The notes: generated from the letters alone by a model not told the origin. Counted from the stretch's first letter, positions 7,659 to 18,144 are shown. The stretch: 43,857 nt of DNA from Cumulibacter manganitolerans (GCF_009602465.1 NZ_WBKP01000032.1:1-43857), one strand, 5' to 3'. Numbers and translations are program-made.

Positions 7659-9944
7659 ATGAGCGAGACGACCGCTGCCTCCGGGACGTCGGGTGACCTG
7701 CAGTCCACCCGCCGGCGGCGCGTGCGGAACCGGTTGGTCAGGGCGTTCGCCCCGGGCCCCCGCGGGTACGGCGTGCCCAGCATGCTCGAGCCGCTGGTCA
7801 GGGCCCACCGGGCGCACCACCCGGACGCCGACATCGACGTGCTGCGCCGGGCCTACGACACCGCCGAGCACTACCACCGCGACCAGGTCCGCCGCTCGGG
7901 CGACCCGTACATCACCCACCCGCTCGCCGTCGCGGTCATCCTCGCCGACCTCGGCATGGACACCACGACGATCGTCGCCGCGCTGCTGCACGACACCGTC
8001 GAGGACACCGACTACACCCTCGAGCAGCTGATCAGCGACTTCGGGCACGAGGTGGCTCATCTCGTCGACGGCGTCACCAAGCTCGACAAGGTGCAGTACG
8101 GCGACGCCGCCCAGGCCGAGACGATCCGCAAGATGCTGCTCGCCATGGCCAAGGACCCGCGGGTGCTGGTGATCAAGCTGGGCGACCGGCTGCACAACAT
8201 GCGGACGTTGCGCCACCTGCCGCCCGCGAAGCAGGCCAAGAAGGCGCGCGAGACCCTCGAGGTGCTCGCTCCACTGGCCCACCGGCTCGGCATGAACACC
8301 GTCAAGTGGGAGCTGGAGGACCTCGCGTTCGCCACCCTGCACCCCAAGCGCTACGACGAGATCGCCCGGCTGGTGGCCGACCGCACGCCGTCCCGCGACA
8401 CGTTCCTCGACTCGTTCATGAAGGACGTCGGACAGAAGCTCCGCGAGTCGGGGATCCGCGCCGAGCTCACCGGCCGGCCGAAGCACTACTACTCGATCTA
8501 CCAGAAGATGGTCGTTCGCGGCCGCGAGTTCGACGACATCTACGACCTGGTCGGGGTGCGGGTCCTCGTCGACTCGGTGCACGACTGCTACGCGACGCTC
8601 GGGCTGCTGCACTCCCTGTGGACGCCGATGCCGGGCCGCTTCAAGGACTACATCGCGACGCCGAAGTTCAACATGTACCAGTCGCTGCACACGACGCTGA
8701 TCGGTCCGACGGGCCGCCCGGTCGAGCTGCAGATCCGCACGCACGAGATGCATCGGCTGGCCGAGTACGGCATCGCCGCGCACTGGCGCTACAAGGCCCG
8801 CGGCGGCACCCAGGGGTCGACGAAGGCCGACGACATGCAGTGGGTCCGGCAGATGCTCGAGTGGCAGAGCGACACGCAGGAGTCCGGCGACTTCATCGAC
8901 ACTCTCAAGCAGGACCTCAGTGCGGGCGAGGTGTTCGCGTTCACCCCGAAGGGCACCGTCATCCACCTGCCCGGGGGAGCGACGCCCGTCGACTTCGCGT
9001 ACGCCGTCCACACCGAGGTCGGGCACCGCTGCGTCGGGGCACGGGTCAACGGATCGCTGGTACCACTGGATTCCACGCTCAGCAACGGCGACGTCGTCGA
9101 GATCCTCACCTCGAAGTCCGACGCCGCCGGACCGTCGCGCGACTGGCTGCAGTTCGTGGTCGCGCCTCGCACGCGCACCAAGATCCGGCACTGGTTCGCC
9201 CGGGAGCGCCGCGAGGACGCGATCGAGAACGGTCGCGAGTCGCTCACCAAGGCGATGCGGAAGGCCGGCATCCCGCTGAAGCGGGCGTTCGCCGACGGCG
9301 CCATCGAAGCCGTGGGCGCGAAGCTGTCCTACGACGGGCCCAACGCGCTGTACGCCGCCATCGGCGAGAACCACGTGTCGTCGACGAGCGTGACCGCGAA
9401 GATCGTCGCCGAGCTCGCCAAGCGGGACGCGCAGGCCGAGCCGGAGCCGGAGGAGCCAGAGCTGCTCCGGCAGCGCCGTCCGCGCCGCGACCCGAGCAAC
9501 TCGGGCGTGACGGTCAAGGGCCACCACGACATCTGGGTCAAGCTGGCCCGCTGCTGCACACCGGTTCCCGGCGACGAGATCCTCGGCTTCGTCACCCGCG
9601 GCGGGGCGGTCAGCGTGCATCGCGTCGACTGCAGCAACACCAAGGCGCTGCGCGAGGAGCCGGAGCGGCTGATCGAGGTGGAATGGGACACCGGCTCGCA
9701 GGCGGTCTTCCTCGTCGCGATCCAGGTGGAGGCCCTCGACCGGCAGGGGCTGCTGTCGGACATGACGCGGGTGATCTCCGACGAGAAGGTCAACATCCTC
9801 TCGGCCAACATGCAGATCGGCAAGGACCGGGTCGCGACGAGCCGGTTCACCTTCGAGCTGGCGGACGCGAAGCATCTGGTCAACGTGCTGCGCAACGTGC
9901 GCGGCGTGAACGGTGTCTACGACGCCTACCGCGTCACCGACTAG
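7659..9944 (+). CDS. rel: Bifunctional (p)ppGpp synthetase/hydrolase Rel
   Basis: A 761-residue long RelA/SpoT homologue. The order is an HD hydrolase domain (His111-Asp112 in [11 protein letters not shown]), a synthetase domain (about 240-360, with [25 protein letters not shown] and [18 protein letters not shown]), a TGS domain (about 423-486), and a C-terminal ACT domain (about 683-761). Both catalytic halves keep their key residues, so it should both make and degrade (p)ppGpp at the ribosome. The start ATG 7659 has GGAGAAGGGGGTG upstream. A TACACT hexamer at 7623-7628 could provide its own -10, independent of apt. The stop is followed immediately by a large repeat block. Confidence 0.97.
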   Translation: MSETTAASGTSGDLQSTRRRRVRNRLVRAFAPGPRGYGVPSMLEPLVRAHRAHHPDADIDVLRRAYDTAEHYHRDQVRRSGDPYITHPLAVAVILADLGMDTTTIVAALLHDTVEDTDYTLEQLISDFGHEVAHLVDGVTKLDKVQYGDAAQAETIRKMLLAMAKDPRVLVIKLGDRLHNMRTLRHLPPAKQAKKARETLEVLAPLAHRLGMNTVKWELEDLAFATLHPKRYDEIARLVADRTPSRDTFLDSFMKDVGQKLRESGIRAELTGRPKHYYSIYQKMVVRGREFDDIYDLVGVRVLVDSVHDCYATLGLLHSLWTPMPGRFKDYIATPKFNMYQSLHTTLIGPTGRPVELQIRTHEMHRLAEYGIAAHWRYKARGGTQGSTKADDMQWVRQMLEWQSDTQESGDFIDTLKQDLSAGEVFAFTPKGTVIHLPGGATPVDFAYAVHTEVGHRCVGARVNGSLVPLDSTLSNGDVVEILTSKSDAAGPSRDWLQFVVAPRTRTKIRHWFARERREDAIENGRESLTKAMRKAGIPLKRAFADGAIEAVGAKLSYDGPNALYAAIGENHVSSTSVTAKIVAELAKRDAQAEPEPEEPELLRQRRPRRDPSNSGVTVKGHHDIWVKLARCCTPVPGDEILGFVTRGGAVSVHRVDCSNTKALREEPERLIEVEWDTGSQAVFLVAIQVEALDRQGLLSDMTRVISDEKVNILSANMQIGKDRVATSRFTFELADAKHLVNVLRNVRGVNGVYDAYRVTD

Positions 9945-9960
9945 CCGACCTGGCCCTGCC

Positions 9961-10117
9961 CACGGTCCTCGAACCGCGGGCCCCTTCACGGTCGTCGAAC
10001 CGCGGGCCCCTTCACGGTCGTCGAGCCGCCGGCCCCTTCACGGTCGTCGCGCCGCCGGCCCCTTCACGGTCGTCGAGCGAGCGGCCCCTTCACGGTCGTC
10101 GAGCGAGCGAGCCCCTT
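9961..10117 (+). repeat. 26-bp direct tandem array downstream of rel
   Basis: Units start at exactly 26-bp spacing at 9961, 9987, 10013, 10039 and 10065, with a slightly altered sixth from 10091. Each begins CACGGTCGTCGA (first copy CACGGTCCTCGA) and ends GGCCCCTT. The middle varies, from AACCGCGG to AGCCGCCGG, CGCCGCCGG and AGCGAGCGG. There are no spacers, so it is not a CRISPR array. No credible gene lies in the block. Confidence 0.95.
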
Positions 10118-10271
10118 GGGGCGAGCGACGTCGAGACGTCGCGGGTCGCTGGTTCGGGTATGTCGAGCGGTGCCTGCGCGTTCCCGCGGGAACGCTGTTC
10201 GTCGCTGCGGTGGTCGGGCGCATTGTCGGCTCCCGGCGTCTCGACGTCGCTTCGCCTATCGGCTCCGCTCG

Positions 10272-10457
10272 CTCGACGACCGTGGGGCGACCGTGGGGTT
10301 CGTCGAGGACCGTGGGGTTCGTCGAGGACCGCGGGGTTCGCTCGACGACCGTGGGGCGACCGTGGGGTTCGTCGAGGACCGTGGGGTTCGTTCGACGACC
10401 GTGGGGCGACCGTGGGTTCGTTCGAGGGCCGTGGGGTTCGTTCGAGGACCGTGGGGA
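10272..10457 (-). repeat. Inverted counterpart array (50-bp and 19-bp units)
   Basis: Superunits beginning C/TTCGACGACCGTGGGG start at 10272, 10341 and 10391. The steps are 69 bp (50+19) and 50 bp. Within and after them are 19-bp repeats of the form TCGAGGACCGTGGGGTTCG. The CGACGACCGTG core is the reverse complement of the CACGGTCGTCG core of the array at 9961-10117, so the two arrays face each other around about 150 bp of less repetitive sequence. GCGAGCGACGTCGAGAC near 10120 is mirrored by GTCTCGACGTCGCTTCGC near 10238. Confidence 0.92.
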
Positions 10458-10460
10458 GGC

Positions 10461-10483
10461 GGCCCGTTCACGATCGTCGCGCC
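10461..10483 (+). repeat. Stray copy of the 26-bp unit next to the ppi stop
   Basis: The segment GGCCCGTTCACGATCGTCGC (then GCC) matches a stretch of the first array (10031-10053) with two differences. It has the same orientation as that array and lies beyond the inverted one. It ends 2 bp before the ppi stop codon. Confidence 0.8.
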
Positions 10484-10485
10484 GG

Positions 10486-11241
10486 CTAGGAGATGACGGC
10501 CAGGTTGGTGATGGTCACGGGGTTCTTCGGGGCGCCGTCGCTGGCGCCGTTGGACGTGCCCTCCGCGGCGATCGCCTTGACGACGTCGAGTCCCTCGGTG
10601 ACCTTGCCGACCACCGAGTACTCCGGGCCGAGCGCGTCGCTGCAGGACTTGTAGCAGATGAAGAACTGCGAGCCGGTGCTGTTGGCGGCCTGGCCCTTGG
10701 CCATCGCGACGGTGCCCTCGGGGTAGGGGTCCGCGGACGTCGGCGGCTCCTCCGAGAAGTGGTAGCCGGCGCCTCCGCTGCCGGAGCCGGTGGGGTCACC
10801 GCACTGCAGGACGCCGAGCGCGCCGGTGGTCAGCCGGTGGCAGGGCGTGCCGTCGAAGAAGTGCGCCTCGGCCAGGAACGCGAAGCTGTTGACCGCGCAG
10901 GGCGCACCGGCCCGGTCGAGCCGCATCTTGATCTCGCCGCGGTTGGTGCTCATGCCCAGATCGACCGTTCCGGTCTTCTTCAAGCCGTCGGCGGACGGAA
11001 GGCCGACGGTCGGCTCCCCGCTCCCGTCGGCGGCGTAGCCGCAGGCATTGGCGGCCTTCTTCGCCGCACTGTCGGTGCTGCTGACCGCCATCCAGGTCAC
11101 CAGTCCGATGACGGCGACCGCGGCGACCAGACTCAGGATGATCATCTGCTGCTTGCGCTGGCGCTCGGCTTCCTTGCGGGCCGCGATCTGGGCCTCCAGC
11201 TTGCGGTGGGCGGCGGCGCGGCGTTGCTTGGCGGTCGACAC
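10486..11241 (-). CDS. Membrane-anchored cyclophilin-type peptidyl-prolyl isomerase
   Basis: A 251-residue protein. Basic cytosolic N terminus (STAKQRRAAAHRKLEAQIAA), one membrane segment (about residues 33-52, MIILSLVAAVAVIGLVTWMA), then an extracytoplasmic cyclophilin domain with NSFAFLAEAHFFDGTPCHRL, GTVAMAKGQAANSTGSQFFI and VVGKVTEGLDVV. It should catalyse prolyl cis/trans isomerisation of exported proteins. Several active-site positions differ from the standard F(X)FHR motif, as is usual in this actinobacterial subgroup. Two cysteine pairs in the domain may form disulfides. GTG 11241 is chosen because AGAGG lies 9 nt upstream. It is divergent from the hydrolase gene and convergent with rel. 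Confidence 0.93.
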   Translation of the reverse strand: MSTAKQRRAAAHRKLEAQIAARKEAERQRKQQMIILSLVAAVAVIGLVTWMAVSSTDSAAKKAANACGYAADGSGEPTVGLPSADGLKKTGTVDLGMSTNRGEIKMRLDRAGAPCAVNSFAFLAEAHFFDGTPCHRLTTGALGVLQCGDPTGSGSGGAGYHFSEEPPTSADPYPEGTVAMAKGQAANSTGSQFFICYKSCSDALGPEYSVVGKVTEGLDVVKAIAAEGTSNGASDGAPKNPVTITNLAVIS

Positions 11242-11276
11242 GAAAGAGATCCTCTGGTTTGGGCACAGACCAGGCC

Positions 11277-11282
11277 AGTCTA
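11277..11282 (-). promoter_or_regulatory. Candidate -10 element for ppi
   Basis: Minus-strand TAGACT sits within the ten bases CTAGACTGGC that are also found before yajC. Transcription would start about 7 nt further along, leaving a leader of roughly 30 nt before GTG 11241. No consensus -35 is visible. Confidence 0.4.
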
Positions 11283-11348
11283 GAGGGCGCCCCTCGCATC
11301 CTCGCGGTGGCGCGCGCAGCGAGGGCGTCGTCACGTTGCGGCGACGGG

Positions 11349-11354
11349 TAGCCT
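11349..11354 (+). promoter_or_regulatory. Candidate -10 for a leaderless start at GTG 11361
   Basis: TAGCCT ends six bases before GTG 11361. The predicted transcription start is therefore the first base of the codon. There is no purine-rich ribosome binding site in the six-base gap GGTCAG. Confidence 0.5.
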
Positions 11355-11360
11355 GGTCAG

Positions 11361-12047
11361 GTGCTAGTGACTGGATTCCCCGCGGGCGTGTTCGCGACCA
11401 ACTGCTACATCCTCGCCAGCGAACCCGGCGCGGAGTGCATCATCGTCGACCCGGGCATGGATGCCATGCCCACGCTGACCCAGGTGCTCGAGGAGCATCG
11501 GCTCAAGCCGGTCGCGGTCGCGCTGACCCACGGTCACCTCGACCACACCTGGTCGGTCACCCCGCTCGTCGACGGGTACGACATCCCGGCGTACCTGCAC
11601 GGTGACGACGTCGACATGGTCGCCAACCCGCTCGAGTGGCACAGCCGCGGGCTGGTCGACATGGTCGGGGGCGACCCGTCGAAGGTGCCGGCGTTCGACG
11701 ACGTCAAGGTGCTGAACGACGGTGAGCAGATCAGCATCGTCGGCGTCGAGCTGACGGCGCGGCACACCCCCGGCCACACGCAGGGCTCGGTGATCTTCAC
11801 CTTCGAGCACCCCGAGGCCCCGGTGATGCTGTCCGGCGACACCTTGTTCCAGCAGGGCATCGGACGCACCGACCTGCCCGGCGGTTCGTACGAGGCGATC
11901 ATGCGCTCGATCGACGAGGTGTGCCTGTCGTACGACGACCGCACCGTCGTGCTGCCCGGCCACGGCGGCCAGACCAGCATCGGTGCGGAGCGCGCGAGCA
12001 ACCCGTTCATCCTCCAGTACCAGCGCGACCAGCAGTCGCGGTCCTGA
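11361..12047 (+). CDS. Metallo-beta-lactamase-fold hydrolase, glyoxalase II-like
   Basis: A 228-residue cytosolic MBL-fold hydrolase. The metal motif THGHLDH is intact. Further ligands lie in TARHTPGHTQGS, MLSGDTLFQQGIGRTDLPGG and VLPGHGGQTSIG. This set is characteristic of glyoxalase II-like thioester hydrolases (hydroxyacylglutathione hydrolase family); the true substrate in glutathione-free actinobacteria is unknown. GTG 11361 is probably a leaderless start. It precedes hisS by 9 bp, the usual actinobacterial pairing. Confidence 0.92.
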   Translation: MLVTGFPAGVFATNCYILASEPGAECIIVDPGMDAMPTLTQVLEEHRLKPVAVALTHGHLDHTWSVTPLVDGYDIPAYLHGDDVDMVANPLEWHSRGLVDMVGGDPSKVPAFDDVKVLNDGEQISIVGVELTARHTPGHTQGSVIFTFEHPEAPVMLSGDTLFQQGIGRTDLPGGSYEAIMRSIDEVCLSYDDRTVVLPGHGGQTSIGAERASNPFILQYQRDQQSRS

Positions 12048-12056
12048 AAGGCATTC

Positions 12057-13376
<1,320 letters not shown>

Positions 13377-15191
13377 GTGATTCGTACCCACCTGGCATCG
13401 AGCCTGAGCGCGACCGACGCGGGGCAGACCGTCACCCTCGCCGGGTGGGTCGCGCGGCGGCGTGATCACGGCGGAGTGATCTTCGTCGATCTGCGCGACT
13501 CGAGCGGCGTGGCCCAGGTCGTCTTCCGCGAGGGCGACATGGCGCAGAAGGCGCACCGACTGCGTGCGGAGTTCTGCATCGCCGTCACCGGCAAGGTCGA
13601 GGTGCGCCCCGAGGGCAACGAGAACCCGAACCTGCCCTCGGGCGAGATCGAGGTGTACGTCGACTCCCTCGAGGTGCTCAGCGAGTCCGCACCGTTGCCG
13701 TTCCAGATCGATGCCCAGGGCATCGGCGAGGTCGGCGAGGAGGCGCGGCTGCGCTATCGCTACCTCGACCTGCGCCGCGAGCGTTCCGGCAATGCGCTGC
13801 GGCTGCGCAGCAAGGTCAACGCAGCTGCGCGCGCCGTCCTCGCCGAGCGCGACTTCGTCGAGATCGAGACCCCCACGCTCACCCGTTCGACGCCTGAGGG
13901 GGCGCGCGACTTCCTCGTGCCGGCTCGGCTGGCTCCGGGATCGTGGTACGCGCTGCCGCAGTCGCCACAGCTGTTCAAGCAGCTGCTCATGGTCGCGGGC
14001 ATGGAGCGCTACTACCAGATCGCGCGCTGCTACCGCGACGAGGACTTCCGCGCCGACCGCCAGCCGGAGTTCACCCAGCTCGACATCGAGATGTCCTTCG
14101 TCGACCAGGAGGACGTGATCGAGCTCGGCGAGTCCATCATCGCCGCGCTGTGGCGGCTGATCGGCGTCGACGTCCCCCGGCCGATCCCGCGGATGACCTA
14201 CGCCGAGGCGATGCGCCGCTACGGCTCGGACAAGCCCGACCTGCGCAGCGACCTCGAGCTCGTCGAGTGCACCGAGTTCTTCAAGGACACGCCGTTCCGG
14301 GTCTTCCAGGCTCCGTACGTCGGAGCGGTCGTCATGCCGGGGGGAGCGTCGCAGCCGCGCCGTACCCTCGACGCCTGGCAGGAATGGGCGAAGCAGCGTG
14401 GCGCGAAGGGCCTGGCGTACGTCCTCGTCGGCGAGGACGGCGAGCTGACCGGACCGGTCGCCAAGAACCTCTCGGACGACGAGCGTGCCGGGCTCGCCGC
14501 GCACGTCGGCGCCCGTCCCGGCGACTGCGTGTTCTTCGGCGCGGGCGCGGTCAAGTCCACGCGGGAGCTGCTCGGCGCGGCTCGTCTAGAGGTGTCCCGA
14601 CGGTGCGGGCTCATCGACGAGGACGCCTGGTCGTTCCTGTGGGTGGTGGATGCGCCGATGTTCGAGCTCGCCGCCGAGACCGACGACGTCGCCGTCGGCT
14701 CGGGCAAGTGGACCGCCGTGCACCACGCGTTCACCGCGCCGAAGCCCGAGTACCTCGACACCTTCGACACCGATCCCGGTGCGGCGCTGTCGAACGCCTA
14801 CGACATCGTCTGCAACGGCAACGAGATCGGCGGCGGGTCGATCCGCATCCATCGCCAGGACGTCCAGGAGCGGGTGTTCGAGCTGATGGGCCTCTCCCAC
14901 GACGAGGCTCGCGAGAAGTTCGGCTTCCTGCTCGATGCCTTCCAGTACGGCGCTCCGCCGCACGGCGGCATCGCGTTCGGCTGGGACCGGATCGTCGCGC
15001 TGCTGCACAAGAGCGACTCGATCCGCGACGTCATCGCGTTCCCGAAGTCCGGTGGCGGCTTCGACCCGCTGACCTCGGCCCCGGCGCCGATCACCGCGCA
15101 GCAGCGCAAGGAGGCCGGCGTCGACGCGAAGCCCAAGCAGGAGTCGAAGAGCACCGCTGACGCCAAGCCCACGCAGGACGTCAAGGCCTGA
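13377..15191 (+). CDS. aspS: Aspartate-tRNA ligase
   Basis: A 604-residue bacterial-type class IIb synthetase. The order is an N-terminal OB-fold anticodon-binding domain (about 1-105, [19 protein letters not shown]), a catalytic core with RYRYLDLRR and [20 protein letters not shown], a GAD insertion domain (about 290-420), and motif 3 GIAFGWDRI near the C terminus. Many actinobacterial AspRS enzymes are non-discriminating and also feed Asp-tRNA-Asn to GatCAB; that cannot be decided here. A short Lys-rich tail follows residue 575. The start GTG 13377 abuts the hisS stop and has AAGGAG at 13365-13370. Confidence 0.97.
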   Translation: MIRTHLASSLSATDAGQTVTLAGWVARRRDHGGVIFVDLRDSSGVAQVVFREGDMAQKAHRLRAEFCIAVTGKVEVRPEGNENPNLPSGEIEVYVDSLEVLSESAPLPFQIDAQGIGEVGEEARLRYRYLDLRRERSGNALRLRSKVNAAARAVLAERDFVEIETPTLTRSTPEGARDFLVPARLAPGSWYALPQSPQLFKQLLMVAGMERYYQIARCYRDEDFRADRQPEFTQLDIEMSFVDQEDVIELGESIIAALWRLIGVDVPRPIPRMTYAEAMRRYGSDKPDLRSDLELVECTEFFKDTPFRVFQAPYVGAVVMPGGASQPRRTLDAWQEWAKQRGAKGLAYVLVGEDGELTGPVAKNLSDDERAGLAAHVGARPGDCVFFGAGAVKSTRELLGAARLEVSRRCGLIDEDAWSFLWVVDAPMFELAAETDDVAVGSGKWTAVHHAFTAPKPEYLDTFDTDPGAALSNAYDIVCNGNEIGGGSIRIHRQDVQERVFELMGLSHDEAREKFGFLLDAFQYGAPPHGGIAFGWDRIVALLHKSDSIRDVIAFPKSGGGFDPLTSAPAPITAQQRKEAGVDAKPKQESKSTADAKPTQDVKA

Positions 15192-15198
15192 TCCTCGC

Positions 15199-15258
15199 CC
15201 CCGTTGTCATGTGCTCGCTTCGGGCGACGTCGCCCGAAGCGAGCACAACACAACGGGG
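15199..15258. repeat. 60-bp palindrome, family A copy 1 (aspS / DUF2891 junction)
   Basis: An almost perfect inverted repeat centred at 15228.5, with 28 of 30 positions complementary. It comprises outer arms CCCCGTTGT/ACAACGGGG, middle arms GTGCTCGC/GCGAGCAC and a core TTCGGGCGACGTCGCCCGAA. It fills the gap between two convergent genes. It may act as a bidirectional terminator, but no T tract is present. Confidence 0.95.
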
Positions 15259-15268
15259 AGCCGGGTGG

Positions 15269-16264
15269 CTACGGAAGGCCGTGCTCGGCGAGCAGCAGGA
15301 AGCTGACCAGCCAGTGCGTGCTCATGAAGTCGCCGTCCACGGTGGCGCGCGCCGCGTCCGCGACCGTCACGGCGGTCGCGGCGGCGATGCGGTCGCGTCG
15401 ATCGGCGGCCACGTGCGCCGCGAGCGTCCGCAGCAGCCAGGCGCGGCTCAACGCCAGCCCGTGCAGGTGCACGGCCTTCCCGTCGGACGGATCGAGCACG
15501 AGGGTGCGTCCCAGCAGCGGGTCGTCCGGCGCCCCGAGCCCGGGCGCGAAGCGGTCGAGCCACGAGTCAAAGCCGTCCGCGGGGAGGACCTGCTGCAGCA
15601 GCGCGGCCTCGCACAACGTGGGCGAGAGGAAGTCGCTGCCGCTCGGCTCGTACGCCGTCGGTGCGTCCCGATCGTCGGCGTACCAGGTGATCGCGCCGTC
15701 GTCGAGCGACGCGACGATGTCCGGGCGGTCGAGGACCTCCGCGGCGCGGCGGGCGAGCAGCATCGCGAACGCAGTGTTCGAATGCTCGCCGTGGCGCACC
15801 GGGTAGCCCACCCGTGGAAGCCACCGCCTCAGCCTCTCGAGCACCGTGGTACCCAACGGCCGTACGGCGTCCGCCCAGCCGTGCCGGCGCGCGGTCGGCG
15901 AGGCGGCGGCGATCGACGCCAGCTGCGCGGCCCACGCCCACCCGTACGGACGCTCGTAGGCGGGATTGGCTGCCAGATAGGCGATCTCTGTCTCGATGTG
16001 CTCGGCCGTCAGCCGCCAGTCCAGCAGCCGGACTAGGTCCTGGCGCACGCCCTCGCCGATCCGATGGTCCTCCAGCAGCCGGATCGCGGAGGCCTGCATG
16101 TGCACGCTCGAGTGCCAGTCGAAGCTGCCGCAGAACGCCGGGTGCAGGGCGCGGGGATCGAGGTGCACGTCGTCCGATGACCGGTGCACATGCTGGGCGG
16201 CATAAGGAAAGTACGTCGTGAGCGCGGTGAGGACGGTGCGTGCCAGCGGGTCCGGCTCGGTCAT
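15269..16264 (-). CDS. DUF2891 family protein
   Basis: A 331-residue soluble protein matching the DUF2891 family in layout. The N-terminal segment HPAFCGSFDWHSSVHMQ, ERPYGWAWAAQLA, the middle GEHSNTAFAML and SGSDFLSPTLCEA are its typical blocks. Conserved His, Glu and Asp residues in these blocks suggest an alpha-helical (alpha/alpha-barrel-like) enzyme, but no activity is established. ATG 16264 is 19 bp after the DUF937 gene, so the two probably form an operon. The frame stays open further upstream, but that region belongs to the DUF937 gene. Confidence 0.85.
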   Translation of the reverse strand: MTEPDPLARTVLTALTTYFPYAAQHVHRSSDDVHLDPRALHPAFCGSFDWHSSVHMQASAIRLLEDHRIGEGVRQDLVRLLDWRLTAEHIETEIAYLAANPAYERPYGWAWAAQLASIAAASPTARRHGWADAVRPLGTTVLERLRRWLPRVGYPVRHGEHSNTAFAMLLARRAAEVLDRPDIVASLDDGAITWYADDRDAPTAYEPSGSDFLSPTLCEAALLQQVLPADGFDSWLDRFAPGLGAPDDPLLGRTLVLDPSDGKAVHLHGLALSRAWLLRTLAAHVAADRRDRIAAATAVTVADAARATVDGDFMSTHWLVSFLLLAEHGLP

Positions 16265-16283
16265 CCGTCCAGCGGGTGGCGGC

Positions 16284-16904
16284 TCACTTGCGGCCACGGC
16301 CGAGCAGCCCACCGAGCAGGTCGCCGAGCCCGCCGCCGGACCCGCCGAGCAGGCCGCCGAGCAGGTCGCCGAGGCCACCGCCCGCCCTGTGCTCCGGCGC
16401 CGACGAGGGCGAGCCGGCGTCGGCCGGGGCGGGGAAGCCGGCCGGTGACTGCCCGACGCCACCGGAAGCCGGGGTGCCGGACCGGGTCGCCGTGCCGCCG
16501 GACCGCTGCGACCACTTGGCCGCCAGCCACTTCAGCACGATCGGCGCCAGCAGCGGAAGCAGCTTGGCGAGCATGTCCGACCCGAGTGCAGGGCGCGCGC
16601 CCGCGAGCTGGTCGACCACCTGGCCGGTGTTGCCGCCGAAGACGTGGTGCACGATCTTCGCGCCGTCCCGCTCGTCCTGCGCGCCGAGATCGAACAGCGT
16701 CGCCGGGTCCGCGCCCTGGTGCCGCTCGAGCGCCTGCGCGAGCGACTGCTCGCCCGCGGGATCCTGGGCGTTCGCGCCGAGGCCGCCGACCAGGGCGGGG
16801 ACCGCCGCGCGCACCGCCTCGCTCGCCGTCCGCTCGTCGACGCCGAGCGTCCGGGCGACCTGGGAAAGGGGGATCTGGGCGATGAGGCTGTCGATGTCGT
16901 TCAC
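16284..16904 (-). CDS. DUF937 (YidB-like) protein
   Basis: A 206-residue protein. The N-terminal half is a DUF937 domain (VARTLGVDERTASEAVRAAV, then ALVGGLGANAQD) of two small helical repeats, found in YidB-like proteins of unknown function. The C-terminal half is low-complexity and Gly-rich, with the tandem block GGGLGDLLGGLLG seen twice, ending in a basic RGRK. GTG 16904 has GAAGGTG upstream. Divergent from the aminotransferase gene. No function can be assigned. Confidence 0.85.
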   Translation of the reverse strand: MNDIDSLIAQIPLSQVARTLGVDERTASEAVRAAVPALVGGLGANAQDPAGEQSLAQALERHQGADPATLFDLGAQDERDGAKIVHHVFGGNTGQVVDQLAGARPALGSDMLAKLLPLLAPIVLKWLAAKWSQRSGGTATRSGTPASGGVGQSPAGFPAPADAGSPSSAPEHRAGGGLGDLLGGLLGGSGGGLGDLLGGLLGRGRK

Positions 16905-17017
16905 GGCGGCACCTTCCGGCTGATGGGACGACGAGGCAACCGAAGCCTAGCGATCACGCGGCCCTCGTGCAGGGGTTCGGGACGGACCTGCACCGGCGGA
17001 CCGGACCCGCGCGAGGA

Positions 17018-17023
17018 TAGGTT
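17018..17023 (+). promoter_or_regulatory. Candidate -10 for a leaderless start at ATG 17030
   Basis: TAGGTT ends six bases before ATG 17030, so transcription is predicted to start at or next to the start codon. The intervening GAGGGC could alternatively be read as a too-close ribosome binding site. Confidence 0.5.
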
Positions 17024-17029
17024 GAGGGC

Positions 17030-18142
17030 ATGACGAACACGGCTGCCTCTGACATCGTTCTGGAGCGGAAGCTCTTCGGCCCCGGCCCGACCAACGCCTA
17101 TCCCGAGGCCACCGCCGCCCTCGGCCTCCCGTTGCTCGGCCACCTCGACCCGCGGTTCATCGAGATCCTCGACGAGACGTGCGACTACCTCCGCACCGTG
17201 TGGGGCACGAGGAATCCCCGTACCCTGCCGCTGTCCGCGACCGGCTCGGCCGGCATGGAGGCGGCGTTCGTGAACACCGTCGGACCGGGCGACGTCGCGG
17301 TGATCGCGGTCAACGGGCTGTTCGGCGAGCGCATGTGCGACGTCGCGGCGCGCTGTGGCGCCGAGGTCGTCCGCGTCGACCACGAGTGGGGCACGCCGGT
17401 GGACGCCGACAAGGTGCTCGCCGCGCATCCCTCGCCGAAGGTCATCGCCGCCGTGCACGCCGAGACCTCCACGGGGGTGCGCAGCGACATCGCGGCGCTC
17501 GGCGCAGGGAAGGGCGACGCGCTGCTGATCACCGACGCGGTGACCTCGATCGCCGGCATCGAGCTGCAGGCCGACGACTGGGGTGTCGACGTCGGGTACG
17601 CCGGTACCCAGAAGTGTCTCGGCGTCGCGCCGGGTCTGGCGCCGTTCACCATCTCCGAGCGCGCGTTCGAGCGGCGCATCGAGAAGCCGCAGTCGTGGTA
17701 CCTCGACCTGGGGATGCTCGGCGGGTACGTCGGGGGAGCCAAGGGCGCGCGCACCTACCACCACACCGCGCCGGTCGCGATGATCGCCAGCCTGCACGCG
17801 GGGCTGCGCCGCATCCTCGCCGAGGGGCTACCGGCGGTGTGGGCGCGCCACCAGGCAGCCGGCGACGCCCTGCAGGCCGGCCTGCAGGAGCGGGGTCTCG
17901 AGCTGTTCGCGCAGGAGGGCTCGCGGTTGCCGGAGCTCACCACGGTCCGGGTCCCCGACGGCGTCGACTCGGCGAAGGTGCGCGGCTATCTGCTGGAGCA
18001 GTACGGCATCGAGATCGGCGCCGGCGTGAAGGAGTTCGCCTCCTCCGTGTGGCGCATCGGCCTGATGGGCCCGAACGCGAACCCGGCGAGCGTGGCGCTG
18101 CTGCTCAGCGCGCTGGACGACGCGATCGCCGCCACGAAGTAG
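17030..18142 (+). CDS. Class V aminotransferase (alanine-glyoxylate / serine-glyoxylate type)
   Basis: A 370-residue PLP enzyme of fold type I. Characteristic features are the N-terminal FGPGPTNAYPEA, the SATGSAGMEAAF cofactor loop, the ETSTGV segment, ITDAVTSIAG, and the Schiff-base lysine Lys195 in GTQKCLGVAPG. These match alanine-glyoxylate and serine-glyoxylate aminotransferases (AGXT/SgaA family), which move an amino group from alanine or serine to glyoxylate in the cytosol. The exact substrate pair cannot be read from the sequence. The APH-like kinase gene follows after 2 bp. Confidence 0.92.
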   Translation: MTNTAASDIVLERKLFGPGPTNAYPEATAALGLPLLGHLDPRFIEILDETCDYLRTVWGTRNPRTLPLSATGSAGMEAAFVNTVGPGDVAVIAVNGLFGERMCDVAARCGAEVVRVDHEWGTPVDADKVLAAHPSPKVIAAVHAETSTGVRSDIAALGAGKGDALLITDAVTSIAGIELQADDWGVDVGYAGTQKCLGVAPGLAPFTISERAFERRIEKPQSWYLDLGMLGGYVGGAKGARTYHHTAPVAMIASLHAGLRRILAEGLPAVWARHQAAGDALQAGLQERGLELFAQEGSRLPELTTVRVPDGVDSAKVRGYLLEQYGIEIGAGVKEFASSVWRIGLMGPNANPASVALLLSALDDAIAATK

Positions 18143-18144
18143 CG

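Noticed and set aside
9961-10457. Possible CRISPR array
   Set aside because: Units are contiguous 26-, 19- and 50-bp repeats with no unique spacers, and no cas gene is near.
9913-11283. Long plus-strand reading frame through the repeat block and across ppi
   Set aside because: It is made of repeat translation (repetitive Arg/Gly/Ser peptides) and then runs antisense to the clear cyclophilin gene.
16265-16462. Upstream extension of the DUF2891 gene
   Set aside because: It overlaps the DUF937 gene in another frame and reads as low-complexity Arg/Pro/Ala sequence.
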